DNA of 64,000 nucleotides from Brevibacillus massiliensis (GTDB lineage Bacteria > Bacillota > Bacilli > Brevibacillales > Brevibacillaceae), in assembly GCF_000311785.1 (NCBI RefSeq), contig NZ_HE978546.1, positions 92,147 to 156,146 of the forward strand. Direction: 5' to 3'. Position 1 is the first letter of the stretch; each line of letters starts with the position of its first letter. The notes under the pieces were generated by a model. That model made no database searches, was not told the origin of the DNA, and saw only the letters and a program-made list of their open reading frames with translations. A program made the position numbers and the translations under genes. Positions 54,714 to 63,960 of this stretch are shown here, piece by piece.

Positions 54714-56651
54714 ATGGCTAATCTACATATAGCTATTCACTCAATCAACCATATTCAAAAAAAGATGGAGATGCTTGAGGACATGTGGAATCGCTTTGTT
54801 TTTGAAAAGCACGATCCGCAACAAATGAGGTTGCATGTATACCGATCGTGGAAGCGCTGTCAAGAGATAGGCGTCAATCCTCACCAAAAGCAAGCACCCA
54901 TCGTAATAACTGACGATCAATTGGTAGACTGGCACAAGCAGTCTCACCTTTACCACCTTTCGCGCTCCATCCTGCAAGATTTGGCCAGGCAAATCGAAGG
55001 CACCCTTTATCTCATCACCCTCTGCGACAGTAAAGGAAGGATTCTTCACCTGCATGGAGAACGCCGGATATTACAAAAAGCAGAACTCATGAACTTCGTG
55101 ATCGGTGCTGACTGGAGCGAGATATCTGCCGGGACTAACGCGATTGGGACCGCCATCGCGGAAAAGCAACCGATCCAGATTTTTTCTTACGAGCATTTTT
55201 GTCAAGGAGCCCATCCCTGGATCTGTTCAGCCGCCCCGATACATGATCCGTTGTCCGGACAGTTGTTGGGAGTGATTGATTTAACCGGCCCCTCCGATCT
55301 TGCCCAACCCCATTCCCTGGGAACTGCAGTCATGACCGCCAAATCAATCGAGCAGCGATTTCAGGAAACCGCCCGGGAAACGCTTCATCATCTGCAAGCA
55401 CGTTTCAATCAGGTAACGCATAACCGGTACCATGAGCCGATTGTGCTGCTGGACGAGGCGTTACAAGTGGTTGAGGCAACCCCCAAAGCCTTGTCCCTTT
55501 TGCAGTTGGAAAAGAGGCGAATGCTTTGGTCCCTTCCTGAAATGGAGCCTCTGAAAATTGCCTTGTCAAGCCTCGGCGATACGCAATCCGAAATGTATCT
55601 TCCTTCGCGGCAATTGAAAGTTTCGATTGGGAGTGTATTCAAAGAACGGAAAAGGGTCGGTTTCTTACTGCATTTCCATAAACCGTCTCCTGTATCGTCA
55701 ACCTCACCGATACCAGCCGATCATTGGACTCACATCATTGGCGAATCAAAAGCATTGAAAAACATCTTGTCCAAGAGTCAAGTGGTAGCCGCAAGCAATG
55801 TCCCGATTTTACTCACGGGAGAAAGCGGTACCGGAAAAGAACGTTTCGCACGGGCAATCCACTGGGCAAGCCCACGCCATCGGAGGGAATTCCTCGCGAT
55901 TAACTGCGGGGCCATTCCAAAAGAATTGATCGCAAGCGAAATATTCGGATACGAGGCCGGTACCTTTACGGGAGGAAATCCTAACGGAAAAAGAGGAAAA
56001 TTCGAAGAAGCGGATGGCGGAACGTTATTTCTCGATGAAATCGCGGAAATGCCGTTAGATCTGCAAGTTTACCTGCTGCGTGTATTGCAGGAAAATGAGA
56101 TCGTCCGCCTTGGTTCGTCCAAACCGATTCCTGTCGATGTACGCATCATTGCTGCTACGAATCAAAATCTGGAGCAACTCGTCCAGGCAGGAAAATTCCG
56201 CTCCGATCTTTATTTCCGGCTGAATGTGGTACAACTTGCGCTTCCGCCGCTGCGGGAACGAGGCGATGATGTCCTCCGGTTGTACAACCACTTTGTACAA
56301 AACTTTGCGGAAAAACACGGCAAGCGAGTGACAACCACAGAGGATGACGTGTTGGCTTTCCTGCGCGACTACCATTGGCCGGGAAACATCCGGGAACTGG
56401 AAAACGCGGTCGAGCACGCTGTCCTGTTTGCCGACCGGGAACGCATTCAATTGTCGGATTTACCCAGTTATTTGCTCCGGTCAAACGTGACCAACCGATC
56501 GATGACACCCTTGGAACAGGAAGAGAAACGGCTGCTCACGCAATTATTCCAGGAAACAAAGGGAAACCTGTCGGAAATGGCGCGGCGCTGCAACATCGCA
56601 CGCTCAACACTGTACAGAAAACTAAAAAAGTACAACATTGGTGTAATGTAG
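54714..56651 (+). CDS. AcoR/AcxR-like sigma-54 activator
   Basis: 645 aa. GAF-type sensor (FVIGADWSEISAGTNAIGTA), AAA+ domain with LTGESGTGKERF, Walker B GGTLFLDEIAEM, WPGNIRELENAVEHAV, and Fis-type HTH at the end (MARRCNIARSTLYRKLKKYN). The sigma-54 contact loop, usually GAFTGA, reads GTFTGG; Phe and Thr are retained. Convergent with the acetone carboxylase operon, which it is likely to activate, as AcxR does in proteobacteria. The ATG at 54714 follows GGGGGGAG. Confidence 0.9.
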   Translation: MANLHIAIHSINHIQKKMEMLEDMWNRFVFEKHDPQQMRLHVYRSWKRCQEIGVNPHQKQAPIVITDDQLVDWHKQSHLYHLSRSILQDLARQIEGTLYLITLCDSKGRILHLHGERRILQKAELMNFVIGADWSEISAGTNAIGTAIAEKQPIQIFSYEHFCQGAHPWICSAAPIHDPLSGQLLGVIDLTGPSDLAQPHSLGTAVMTAKSIEQRFQETARETLHHLQARFNQVTHNRYHEPIVLLDEALQVVEATPKALSLLQLEKRRMLWSLPEMEPLKIALSSLGDTQSEMYLPSRQLKVSIGSVFKERKRVGFLLHFHKPSPVSSTSPIPADHWTHIIGESKALKNILSKSQVVAASNVPILLTGESGTGKERFARAIHWASPRHRREFLAINCGAIPKELIASEIFGYEAGTFTGGNPNGKRGKFEEADGGTLFLDEIAEMPLDLQVYLLRVLQENEIVRLGSSKPIPVDVRIIAATNQNLEQLVQAGKFRSDLYFRLNVVQLALPPLRERGDDVLRLYNHFVQNFAEKHGKRVTTTEDDVLAFLRDYHWPGNIRELENAVEHAVLFADRERIQLSDLPSYLLRSNVTNRSMTPLEQEEKRLLTQLFQETKGNLSEMARRCNIARSTLYRKLKKYNIGVM

Positions 56652-56657
56652 GCACAC

Positions 56658-56693
56658 AAAAAGCGATGATCTGAAACAGACCATCGCTTTTTG
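56658..56693. terminator. Bidirectional terminator activator / acetone carboxylase
   Basis: AAAAGCGATG and CATCGCTTTT stem with inner TCTG / CAGA; A and T runs flank both sides. Confidence 0.85.
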
Positions 56694-56703
56694 TCTGTTG
56701 GCG

Positions 56704-57210
56704 CTACCCCATGTTCGGTTGCGGCACCGGACGTCCGAGCCATTCTTCGTAAAACGCGTCAATGTCGGGCTCGAAGTCTTTGATGACCGGGTACCAGGGA
56801 GTGACGTTTTCCACCTCCAACTGCCCCCCGCAGGACGGGCAGTAATATTCCCGAATCACCTGCCATTCCGGATCAGGAGCCAACAGTTTGGGATAGAGTT
56901 CCTCCAGTTTCTCTGCCGTATCCCTGACGTAAATCAGGGCATGCAGTTTCCAGTTGTCCCGGTAGTCGCAGAATTCATGTCCGCAATCGCACTTTACGAT
57001 GCGGTCGCCGTTTTCTTTCAGCACGATGTACAAGTGCAAGCCGGCCGGGAGGAGAATCCGCTCCTTCCACTGCACCCGCTCCTGTAATATACCGAGATAG
57101 GTGTCAAACCGATCGGAATCTTTAAAACTGGAGAGCATCTCTTTCAGTTTGTGAAAATCGATCGTGCCGTCAATCAGTTCTTCAACCGTCCGCTTGTCGT
57201 ATTTGGCCAT
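56704..57210 (-). CDS. acxC: Acetone carboxylase gamma subunit
   Basis: 168 aa, the length of known gamma subunits. Conserved stretch KCDCGHEFCDYRDNWKLHAL and the YYCPSCGGQLEVE zinc-type motif; the complex carboxylates acetone to acetoacetate using ATP. The ATG at 57210 is 28 bp from the alpha subunit gene. Last gene of the operon. Confidence 0.9.
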   Translation of the reverse strand: MAKYDKRTVEELIDGTIDFHKLKEMLSSFKDSDRFDTYLGILQERVQWKERILLPAGLHLYIVLKENGDRIVKCDCGHEFCDYRDNWKLHALIYVRDTAEKLEELYPKLLAPDPEWQVIREYYCPSCGGQLEVENVTPWYPVIKDFEPDIDAFYEEWLGRPVPQPNMG

Positions 57211-57238
57211 TGGTTCAACCTCCTTGCCTCTCGTCTCT

Positions 57239-59518
57239 TTATTGGATTTGCTTGTGGGCTCCAAATACCGGTATTCCCAATTCACTTTCCTTGATGATCC
57301 AATCTTTCGGCAGATCCCAGAAATTACAAAAATGTTTGGTGAATTTTTCACTCAAGGCAAAGCTGCTTGCATACATGTGACGAACTTGAATGGCCGCCTC
57401 TTTGTGCAAAATCTTCTCCCGTTCCTGCTTCATCCAGTCACGCGTGGGCTTGCCTCGGTGGATCCGCTCTTTTCTAATTTCGGCTCGGCGTTGTTCGGTC
57501 TTCGCTTCATCGATCACCCAACGGCCGTTTTGATCCTGCGCAATAACAGCACCGTACACTTTTTCCGCATAAGCTGGCAACAAATGGCCTTCGTTGAGGT
57601 CGGCTTCGACCGCTTTCGCCTTACGCTCGAGCGGATCGCCAAAACCAGGGCCACCCCGCAGGTAATTCAGATACAAGTCGTAATTCTCGAAAATCTCCTC
57701 GGTTGTGATCGCTTGCTTGTCACGCTTGATTTCTCTCGCTTTGATCAGTTTTTCATATCGCGGATTAGCGGGATCTTGATCTCCGCCCAACGGCAAAGGC
57801 AGTTTCTCTTCGATCAATTCTTTGAGATTGGTGCCATGTGCTTCAAAGCGATACCCCGATGCGGCCGGATAGCCCCCCATCAAGCCGCAATCGCTGCTCA
57901 TGTAGCCATTGCCCATGAAGAACATCGTCCAGTCCTTGGCTCCCCACACCATCCGTAATGTTTCGTACCCGTTGCCTCCCCGGTATTTGCCGTATCCGCC
58001 CGTATTCGGCTTGATCGAACGTCCGAGGTATAAGAGCGGTTCGGCCAGCTCCCAAATTTCCATATCTCCCATATCCCCTTCGGGGTTCCACACCGCAGCA
58101 GCATGATCGATACCATCCTTGACAGCGCTTGCACCGACGCCTTCGGCTGCCGATTCAAAGCTGTTCACCGCATGGTTTTCATTGAACTGGTTGTACCCGC
58201 CACCCTGCAGCCAGTTGCTGGTGTTCGCGTTCCCTGCGTTCACTTCTTCCAGATAGCCACGGGCAAAATAAGTTCGACTCAATGACCGCCATAGCGGGCT
58301 CCAAGCGGATACGAGGAAGTGCCAGGCGTAACTGTGGGCGGTGCGGATATCGTCGGGGTTCAGCCAGGAACCGTAAGGCAATCCAAACCTACTCGCATAG
58401 TAGGCTCCGTCGTTGACCCGGTCGTTCGGGATCAAGGTCTGAGAGAGCATCACCCAGATTCCGCTGGTAATCGAGACAGTCGTCGCGTTATAGCTGTGCC
58501 AGCCCCAGCGGTTAGCCCCTTCAAAGTCGATTTCCAATTTTCCGTCCCCGTAAATCGTCATTTCGGACGGGGCGTGCATGATGGTGTTCACGCGTGCATA
58601 CGGCGGCACATCCAGATTTTTATAGGGAACGTCAACGAACGAAACGCCGCGATAGGTACCGGGAATGGTCATCGACTTCAGCTGGTTGATAAACCCCCGG
58701 CGGCCATCCTCAATCACTTCCCGGATAAACTGTCGATATGTCTCAATGCCTTCCTCTTTGATGATCTGTAACACCAGGTCACGAATCATATGGCAACCGG
58801 CGACACGAGTCCGTTCATCCAACAGCCAGTATTTGGTGGTACGGACGGAACGCTGGCTCTCAATCAGCCAATCCTTTAGCAATTGGTCGTTTTTGCCGAT
58901 TTTTCGGCAGGCCACTTGATATCCGTCATCGTATCGAGTCACTGGCCCGACCGTCATGCTGCCGGGAGCCGTCGCGCCCACATCGATCACATGGGTAACA
59001 CCGCCCACCCAGCCTACCAGTTCATCTTCGTAGAAGATCGGTACGATCGTGTGTACGTCGCAAGGATGGACATTCCCAATCTGGCAGTCGTTGTTGCAAA
59101 AGATGTCTCCCGGTTCGATTCCCGGGTTTTCTTCGTAGTCGTTTTGGATCATGAACTTGATCGCAGCACCCATCGTTCCCACGTGAATGATTATGCCCGT
59201 GGAGGTTACGATGGAATCCGCTTCCGGCGTGTACAAGGTAAAACACAATTCCCCTTCTTGTTCGACGATTGGGGATGCGGCCACCCGCTTGGCCGTCTCA
59301 CGGGCATGGACCACACCGCCGCGCAGCTTTGCAAAAATTTTCTCGTAGCGAATCGGCTCCGATTTCTTGAATGGCAATTCCTCTAATCCGGCGTAATGAC
59401 CAGTCTCCCGGCTGAGCCGATCGATTTCCTCTCTCATTTGTTTCAGCGTTTTTCCTTGAAAGCCGATAGAACGGCGGTTTCTGTTTTGAATTTCTTTTTC
59501 CGTCTGTGCGTTTGCCAT
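57239..59518 (-). CDS. acxB: Acetone carboxylase alpha subunit (HyuB type)
   Basis: 759 aa. Hydantoinase-B type catalytic subunit: NDCQIGNVHPCDVHTIVPIF with the metal-binding Asp/His, HVIDVGATAPGSMTVGPVTR, and GGYGKYRGGNGYETLRMVWG. Mn-containing site in characterised acetone carboxylase. The second Met (59518) is used because GGAGGAGGG is 7 bp upstream; acxA ends 46 bp before. Confidence 0.92.
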   Translation of the reverse strand: MANAQTEKEIQNRNRRSIGFQGKTLKQMREEIDRLSRETGHYAGLEELPFKKSEPIRYEKIFAKLRGGVVHARETAKRVAASPIVEQEGELCFTLYTPEADSIVTSTGIIIHVGTMGAAIKFMIQNDYEENPGIEPGDIFCNNDCQIGNVHPCDVHTIVPIFYEDELVGWVGGVTHVIDVGATAPGSMTVGPVTRYDDGYQVACRKIGKNDQLLKDWLIESQRSVRTTKYWLLDERTRVAGCHMIRDLVLQIIKEEGIETYRQFIREVIEDGRRGFINQLKSMTIPGTYRGVSFVDVPYKNLDVPPYARVNTIMHAPSEMTIYGDGKLEIDFEGANRWGWHSYNATTVSITSGIWVMLSQTLIPNDRVNDGAYYASRFGLPYGSWLNPDDIRTAHSYAWHFLVSAWSPLWRSLSRTYFARGYLEEVNAGNANTSNWLQGGGYNQFNENHAVNSFESAAEGVGASAVKDGIDHAAAVWNPEGDMGDMEIWELAEPLLYLGRSIKPNTGGYGKYRGGNGYETLRMVWGAKDWTMFFMGNGYMSSDCGLMGGYPAASGYRFEAHGTNLKELIEEKLPLPLGGDQDPANPRYEKLIKAREIKRDKQAITTEEIFENYDLYLNYLRGGPGFGDPLERKAKAVEADLNEGHLLPAYAEKVYGAVIAQDQNGRWVIDEAKTEQRRAEIRKERIHRGKPTRDWMKQEREKILHKEAAIQVRHMYASSFALSEKFTKHFCNFWDLPKDWIIKESELGIPVFGAHKQIQ

Positions 59519-59564
59519 TTTCAATCCCTCCTCCCTTTTCTCAAAACTCGGCGAACTGTTTCCA

Positions 59565-61706
59565 CTACCTGGGTTCCTTTAGATGGAAAATACGATGGCG
59601 ATCCAGGTATGTCTCATAACCCGGCGGAATCACAAACGTGGTAGCGGACGATTCGACAATGGCAAACCCTTTAATACGGTTCCCCGCTTTCAATTTTTCC
59701 ATTTCCCAGATGTCTGCCGTTGTCCACTTCCCTTTCCAATACACTGGCCGGACGCCCAAATGCGCCTCCGCCGGAGGTTTTTCACCGCTCAGCGGCTCTT
59801 CCGGAATTTTCGGCTTGGGCACTTCAACGATTCCTCGAACAATCGCCCCGGTCACCGAATAGCCAAGCTCGGGAGAGCGAGCAGCTTTCGCATACACGCG
59901 GCCATACGTTTCTTCAAAGGCTTCAACTAGTTCCTTCCAATCCTGTACCGTGCGCAACGAGTGGATCGGGGATTCGATTTCCAGATCGTTTAATTGTCCC
60001 TGATACTGCATTCGGAAGTAGAATCGGAATTTGACTTGGGCGCGTGGAAAATTGTTCTTCTCGAACTCGTCGGCCACTTTCTCCATCAGTTCTTGCCATG
60101 ATTGCTGCAGCTCGCTGATCGCGGACGATGTTTCCTGCTCTTGTTGGAATGCGCTTACATTAATGTCAAGCGTTTTGTCATAGCGGTATTCGAAATCGGC
60201 AGCCCCGCATCCGAAGGCGGAAAATCCTGCAGCCCAGGCCGGTACGAGAATATTTTCGAATCCGAGTCCTTTGGTGTAGCCGGCGGTATGAAGCGGCCCG
60301 CCCCCGCCGTATGAGAAACAAACGTACTGGGACGGCGAATAGCCCTTGCCGAGGATCATCGACTCCAGGTAATTTCGAAGCTGTGACTCCAAAAGATCGA
60401 TCACCCCGTAGGCAGCGTCCTCCACCGTCAGCCCCAGCGGATCGGCAACTTGTTCCTTGATCGCCCGATAGGCTCTCTCCGGATACAGTTTTACCTCCCC
60501 TCCCAGGAAATTGTCAGGATTGATCAGTCCCAGCACAACGTGGCAGTCAGATACGGTTACGGTTTCAATGCAGCCCGCCGGATTGCATGCCCCTACTCGG
60601 TATCCGGCGCTGTCAGGTCCCAGTGTGATCGACTTGAAGTTGGGGTCAATCCGGACAAAGCTGCCGGCTCCGGCCCCTACCGTATCCATCGCGACTAACG
60701 GCAGAGACAATACCAGGCGGGCCATGTCCGGACTGGTATTAATACTCAAATCCCCCTGCGTGATCAAAGCCATGTCAAAACTGGTACCCCCAATGTCCGA
60801 ACAAGCGATATTCCGTATTCCCAGGTGCTCTCCCAAATATTTGGCCCCGACAACTCCGCCTATCGGACCCGACACCAGCGTCCGTGCCAATTCATTCGCC
60901 TGGAAGCTGATGGTGCCGCCATGGCTGGCCATAACCCGCAAGTCGAATTTGGCCCCTTTTTCCTTGATCCGCTTGTCAATCTTCGATAGTGTTTCTCGGG
61001 ATGGGTCGGCCGCATATGCCTCGATAATGGTGGTATTGGTCCGGTGCGACTCTTTACGCAGTGGATAGTAGTCAACCGAAGCGAAAACCGGTACCTCCAT
61101 ACCTCTTTTTTTCATAATCTCCTTTGCCATGTCGCGAACTTTGCGCTCATGGGCAGGATACCTGTAGGAATGGAGGAAACTGATGACGATCGCCTCCACC
61201 TGCTGATCCAAGAGATCGACTACAGTTTGTTCCACTTCATGTTCATAAAGCGGAATCACCACATTTCCAAACAAATCGACCCGTTCTGTAACCCCTCGTG
61301 TCAAGTTTCTCGGCACCAGCGGAGGATCGTACCGGTGTGTATTCAGATGCAGACGGTCCGAATACGAGTACCCGAGATACGCCTGGATCGCTCTTCCCAT
61401 GCGGTGAAAATCTTCCATACCCTTGTTGACAATCAGCCCGACTCGGCGACCTTTCCTGGAAACCAAGCGATTCAGCATCGCCGTTCCAGAATAAACACCC
61501 GCCGCCAGATGGGGAAAAGCCTCTTCCACCGTGGTCTCCCAGTAGGAAAGGGCATCGTGCGCCGAGTTCAGGAGGCCGATTGATTCATCATCAGGTGTGG
61601 ATTGTGCTTTGCCAACCACAAAATCCCCTTTGTCGTTGATGATGAAGGTGTCAGTCATGGTGCCTCCGGCGTCGATAGCCAGAATTTGCGCATTTACGCT
61701 TGCCAT
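59565..61706 (-). CDS. acxA: Acetone carboxylase beta subunit (HyuA type)
   Basis: 715 aa ATP-dependent hydantoinase-A type subunit that phosphorylates acetone and bicarbonate: ILAIDAGGTMTDTFIINDKG (phosphate loop), VSGPIGGVVGAKYLGEHLG, CSDIGGTSFDMALITQGDLS, FSYGGGGPLHTAGYTKGLGF. Start at the second ATG (61706) by alignment with relatives. First gene of the beta-alpha-gamma operon; a sigma-54 promoter lies about 70-85 bp upstream. Confidence 0.92.
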   Translation of the reverse strand: MASVNAQILAIDAGGTMTDTFIINDKGDFVVGKAQSTPDDESIGLLNSAHDALSYWETTVEEAFPHLAAGVYSGTAMLNRLVSRKGRRVGLIVNKGMEDFHRMGRAIQAYLGYSYSDRLHLNTHRYDPPLVPRNLTRGVTERVDLFGNVVIPLYEHEVEQTVVDLLDQQVEAIVISFLHSYRYPAHERKVRDMAKEIMKKRGMEVPVFASVDYYPLRKESHRTNTTIIEAYAADPSRETLSKIDKRIKEKGAKFDLRVMASHGGTISFQANELARTLVSGPIGGVVGAKYLGEHLGIRNIACSDIGGTSFDMALITQGDLSINTSPDMARLVLSLPLVAMDTVGAGAGSFVRIDPNFKSITLGPDSAGYRVGACNPAGCIETVTVSDCHVVLGLINPDNFLGGEVKLYPERAYRAIKEQVADPLGLTVEDAAYGVIDLLESQLRNYLESMILGKGYSPSQYVCFSYGGGGPLHTAGYTKGLGFENILVPAWAAGFSAFGCGAADFEYRYDKTLDINVSAFQQEQETSSAISELQQSWQELMEKVADEFEKNNFPRAQVKFRFYFRMQYQGQLNDLEIESPIHSLRTVQDWKELVEAFEETYGRVYAKAARSPELGYSVTGAIVRGIVEVPKPKIPEEPLSGEKPPAEAHLGVRPVYWKGKWTTADIWEMEKLKAGNRIKGFAIVESSATTFVIPPGYETYLDRHRIFHLKEPR

Positions 61707-61774
61707 GTAGTGAATCATCTCCCTTCAATCGATATTTTTTCACAAGAGAAACGGCTCTTGCTGCATCTACATAT

Positions 61775-61791
61775 AAGCACAAACGATGCCA
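61775..61791 (-). promoter_or_regulatory. Sigma-54 promoter of the acetone carboxylase operon
   Basis: On the minus strand TGGCATCGTTTGTGCTT: GG (61889-type position 61890/61889 is not meant; the GG is at 61789-61790) and GC (61777-61778) are exactly 10 bp apart. It matches the -24/-12 pattern except T for C at the sixth base and G for the first T of TTGC. It is 70-85 bp upstream of acxA. Confidence 0.65.
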
Positions 61792-61888
61792 GCCACTTAC
61801 CGCCGACCTCGATTGCCTGAATGCATTGCTCAACGAGGATTTCAGCAAGGCCTCTTCCTCTTTTTTGGGAGAATGATTGTATCGATTC

Positions 61889-61908
61889 GCTACAATTGTA
61901 GCACTACA
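61889..61908. promoter_or_regulatory. Overlapping palindromes, candidate enhancer site
   Basis: GCTACAATTGTAGC (61889-61902) is a perfect 14-bp palindrome, overlapped by TGTAG-CA-CTACA (61897-61908). They lie about 100 bp upstream of the sigma-54 promoter, where an AcxR-type activator would bind. A further TGTAGC is at about 61945-61950. Confidence 0.6.
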
Positions 61909-61954
61909 CCGGTGAAAACGTTGACTTGGCCCAGGCAACATTCATGTAGCAAAA

Positions 61955-61991
61955 TAAAAACTGCCGACAGGTACTTTGTCGACAGTTTGAA
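61955..61991. terminator. Imperfect hairpin upstream of acx control region
   Basis: AAACTG.CGACA pairs imperfectly with TTGTCG.CAGTTT. It may end the transcript of the truncated gene on the minus strand. Confidence 0.35.
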
Positions 61992-62121
61992 AGGGACGAA
62001 AACGCCCCTTTCTGATGGTATTAATCCCACGCAAATCTTTGTTCCCGCCACGGATCTCCAAAGATTTCATTACATAACCGTTCTCACGTTAACATTTCAG
62101 CTCCGCACACAACTCGAGCAG

Positions 62122-62244
62122 TCATTCTTGATCGTAGGACATGTACACTAGCAATGCCCCCGTACCTGCACGCCACCAAGGAATCATAGCAGCGAGCTGC
62201 CGCGAAACGGCAAGAAAATCGTCCGGTAACACCCATTGATTCTC
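62122..62244 (-). pseudogene. Unknown gene, C-terminal end cut by IS66
   Basis: A 40-codon open frame (ENQWVLPDDFLAVSRQLAAM, then WWRAGTGALLVYMSYDQE, stop) that abuts the IS66 terminus. Its composition is protein-like, and the remaining gene would lie beyond the element outside the window. Family not recognised. Confidence 0.45.
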
Positions 62245-62295
62245 GGTAAGCGTAAAATAGTCCCCACCTATGGATCCGGTAGGGACTCAGGTAAT

Positions 62296-63875
62296 CTATG
62301 ATTGGACGATCCGGCAGTTTGACGGCAGTGAATTCGACCAAGGGAGTAGTTTGTCCAGCGCCCCGGGATCTATCGGATCTGTCAGCTGAGGAAGCTCTTC
62401 AAACAACCACGTGAGATATGCAAACGGGTTCAAACCGTTCTCCTGCGCCGTTTCGATGATGCTGTAGATGGTCGCGCTCGCTTTGGCACCTCGCGGTGTG
62501 TTGCTGAACAGCCAGTTCTTTCGACCGATCACAAACGGCTTGATGGAGCGCTCGCTCCGATTATTGTCCAGTTCCAGCCGCCCGTCCTTCAAAAACGCTT
62601 CAAGTTTTTCCCATTGGTTCAGACAATAGGCAATCGCTTTTCCCAGCGTGCTTTTTGGTAAAACACGAGATCGCTGGGTACGAAGCCATGACAAAAAAGC
62701 ATCCAACACGGGGCGACTGCGCTCTGTTCGGACTTTCAGACGTTCTTCGGGCGGGGCATCCTTGATGTCACGCTCAATGGCAAACAAGCGGTTACAGAAG
62801 TCGAGGCCCTCACGGGTGGTGACGGTGGCCTTCTGCTTGTCGTCCGACAGTGCCTTTAGCGCTTCATCGAACTTGCGCCTCGCGTGCGCCCAGCATCCAA
62901 CGAGCGTTGCACCGGTTACCTTATGGTAACCCGGGTAACCATCCACGTGCAGATACCCGTGAAACCCGGACAGGAAGTTGCGCGGGTGCTCACCGCCCCG
63001 CGTTTTCTGGTAATCGTACAGGACGATGGCCGGACCTTCCCGCCCCGTGCGGTACAACCACAGGTACGATGTTGTCCCTGCCGAGCGGCCCGGCTCCCGC
63101 AGCACCTGCAGAGGTGTTTCATCGGCGTGCAGGATGTCCATGGCGAGCAGATGCGTATGCATCCGATCATAGAGGAGCTGAAGCCAACGGTTCGCACCAT
63201 GGATCATCCAATTCGCCAGCGTCTGCCGGGATAACGTGACTCCGAGACGAGCAAACTGCTTTTCCTGGCGATACAGCGGCATGGCATCCACATACTTCTG
63301 ACTCATGATGTAGGCGAGCATCGAAGGCGAAGCCAGACTTCCCGGAGCCACCGGTTTTGGCATCGAAGCTGTAATGATCGGTGTCTCAAGCGCTTCTCGC
63401 TCACACTGGCGGCAGCTGTAGACATGGCGCACATGCTTGACGACTTTGACTTCGGGCCGGGATGATGTTCAGTTCCTGGCGAATCTCTGTACTCATGGCA
63501 TGCAAAGCGCCGTTGCAGCACGGGCAAACCTGCTGTGCAACGGGCAGATGGTATTCGATCGTTTCAACCGGAAGATCTTCGATCATAGCCTTGCGCTGTC
63601 CGCGTTGTTTCTTACGATGGTAGGTTACGGTTTCCATCGTAGGCTCTTCCTGTACGGGATCGGCCTCAGTCTCCGCTTCATTAAAACAACTGGAGCTGCT
63701 CGGGATGCGTGCGTTCGCTGGATGCGCCGAATTTTTTCTGCTGGCTGAGGCGGAACTGCTCTTCATACCATTTCACTTTCGCTGCGAGTTCAGCGACTTG
63801 CTGCTCCAACGTGAGGCACCACTCCTGCAGATGTTCAATTGTATCGGGGGTCTTCTTTTCCGCTGTTTTTTTCAT
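62296..63875 (-). pseudogene. tnpC: IS66 transposase TnpC with two one-base insertions
   Basis: About 525 residues spread over three frames. N-terminal coiled coil (LEQQVAELAAKVKWYEEQFR), zinc-finger region VCPCCNGAL, and the DDE domain: [49 protein letters not shown]. An extra A/T in the run at 63683-63686 breaks QLQLF-NEAE, and an extra G/C near 63454 breaks NIIPAEVKV. Both are in homopolymers, so read error is possible. If real, the element is inactive. Confidence 0.85.
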
Positions 63876-63960
63876 AGCTCATTGATTCCAAAACAAGGTT
63901 GGAATTCCTGTGTTCCAATGGAAAAAAGTGTGGCAATCTAGGGAATGGATTCAAATCGAT

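Noticed and set aside
59022..59246. Small minus-strand frame within acxB
   Set aside because: Alternative frame of a well-conserved gene; no independent support.
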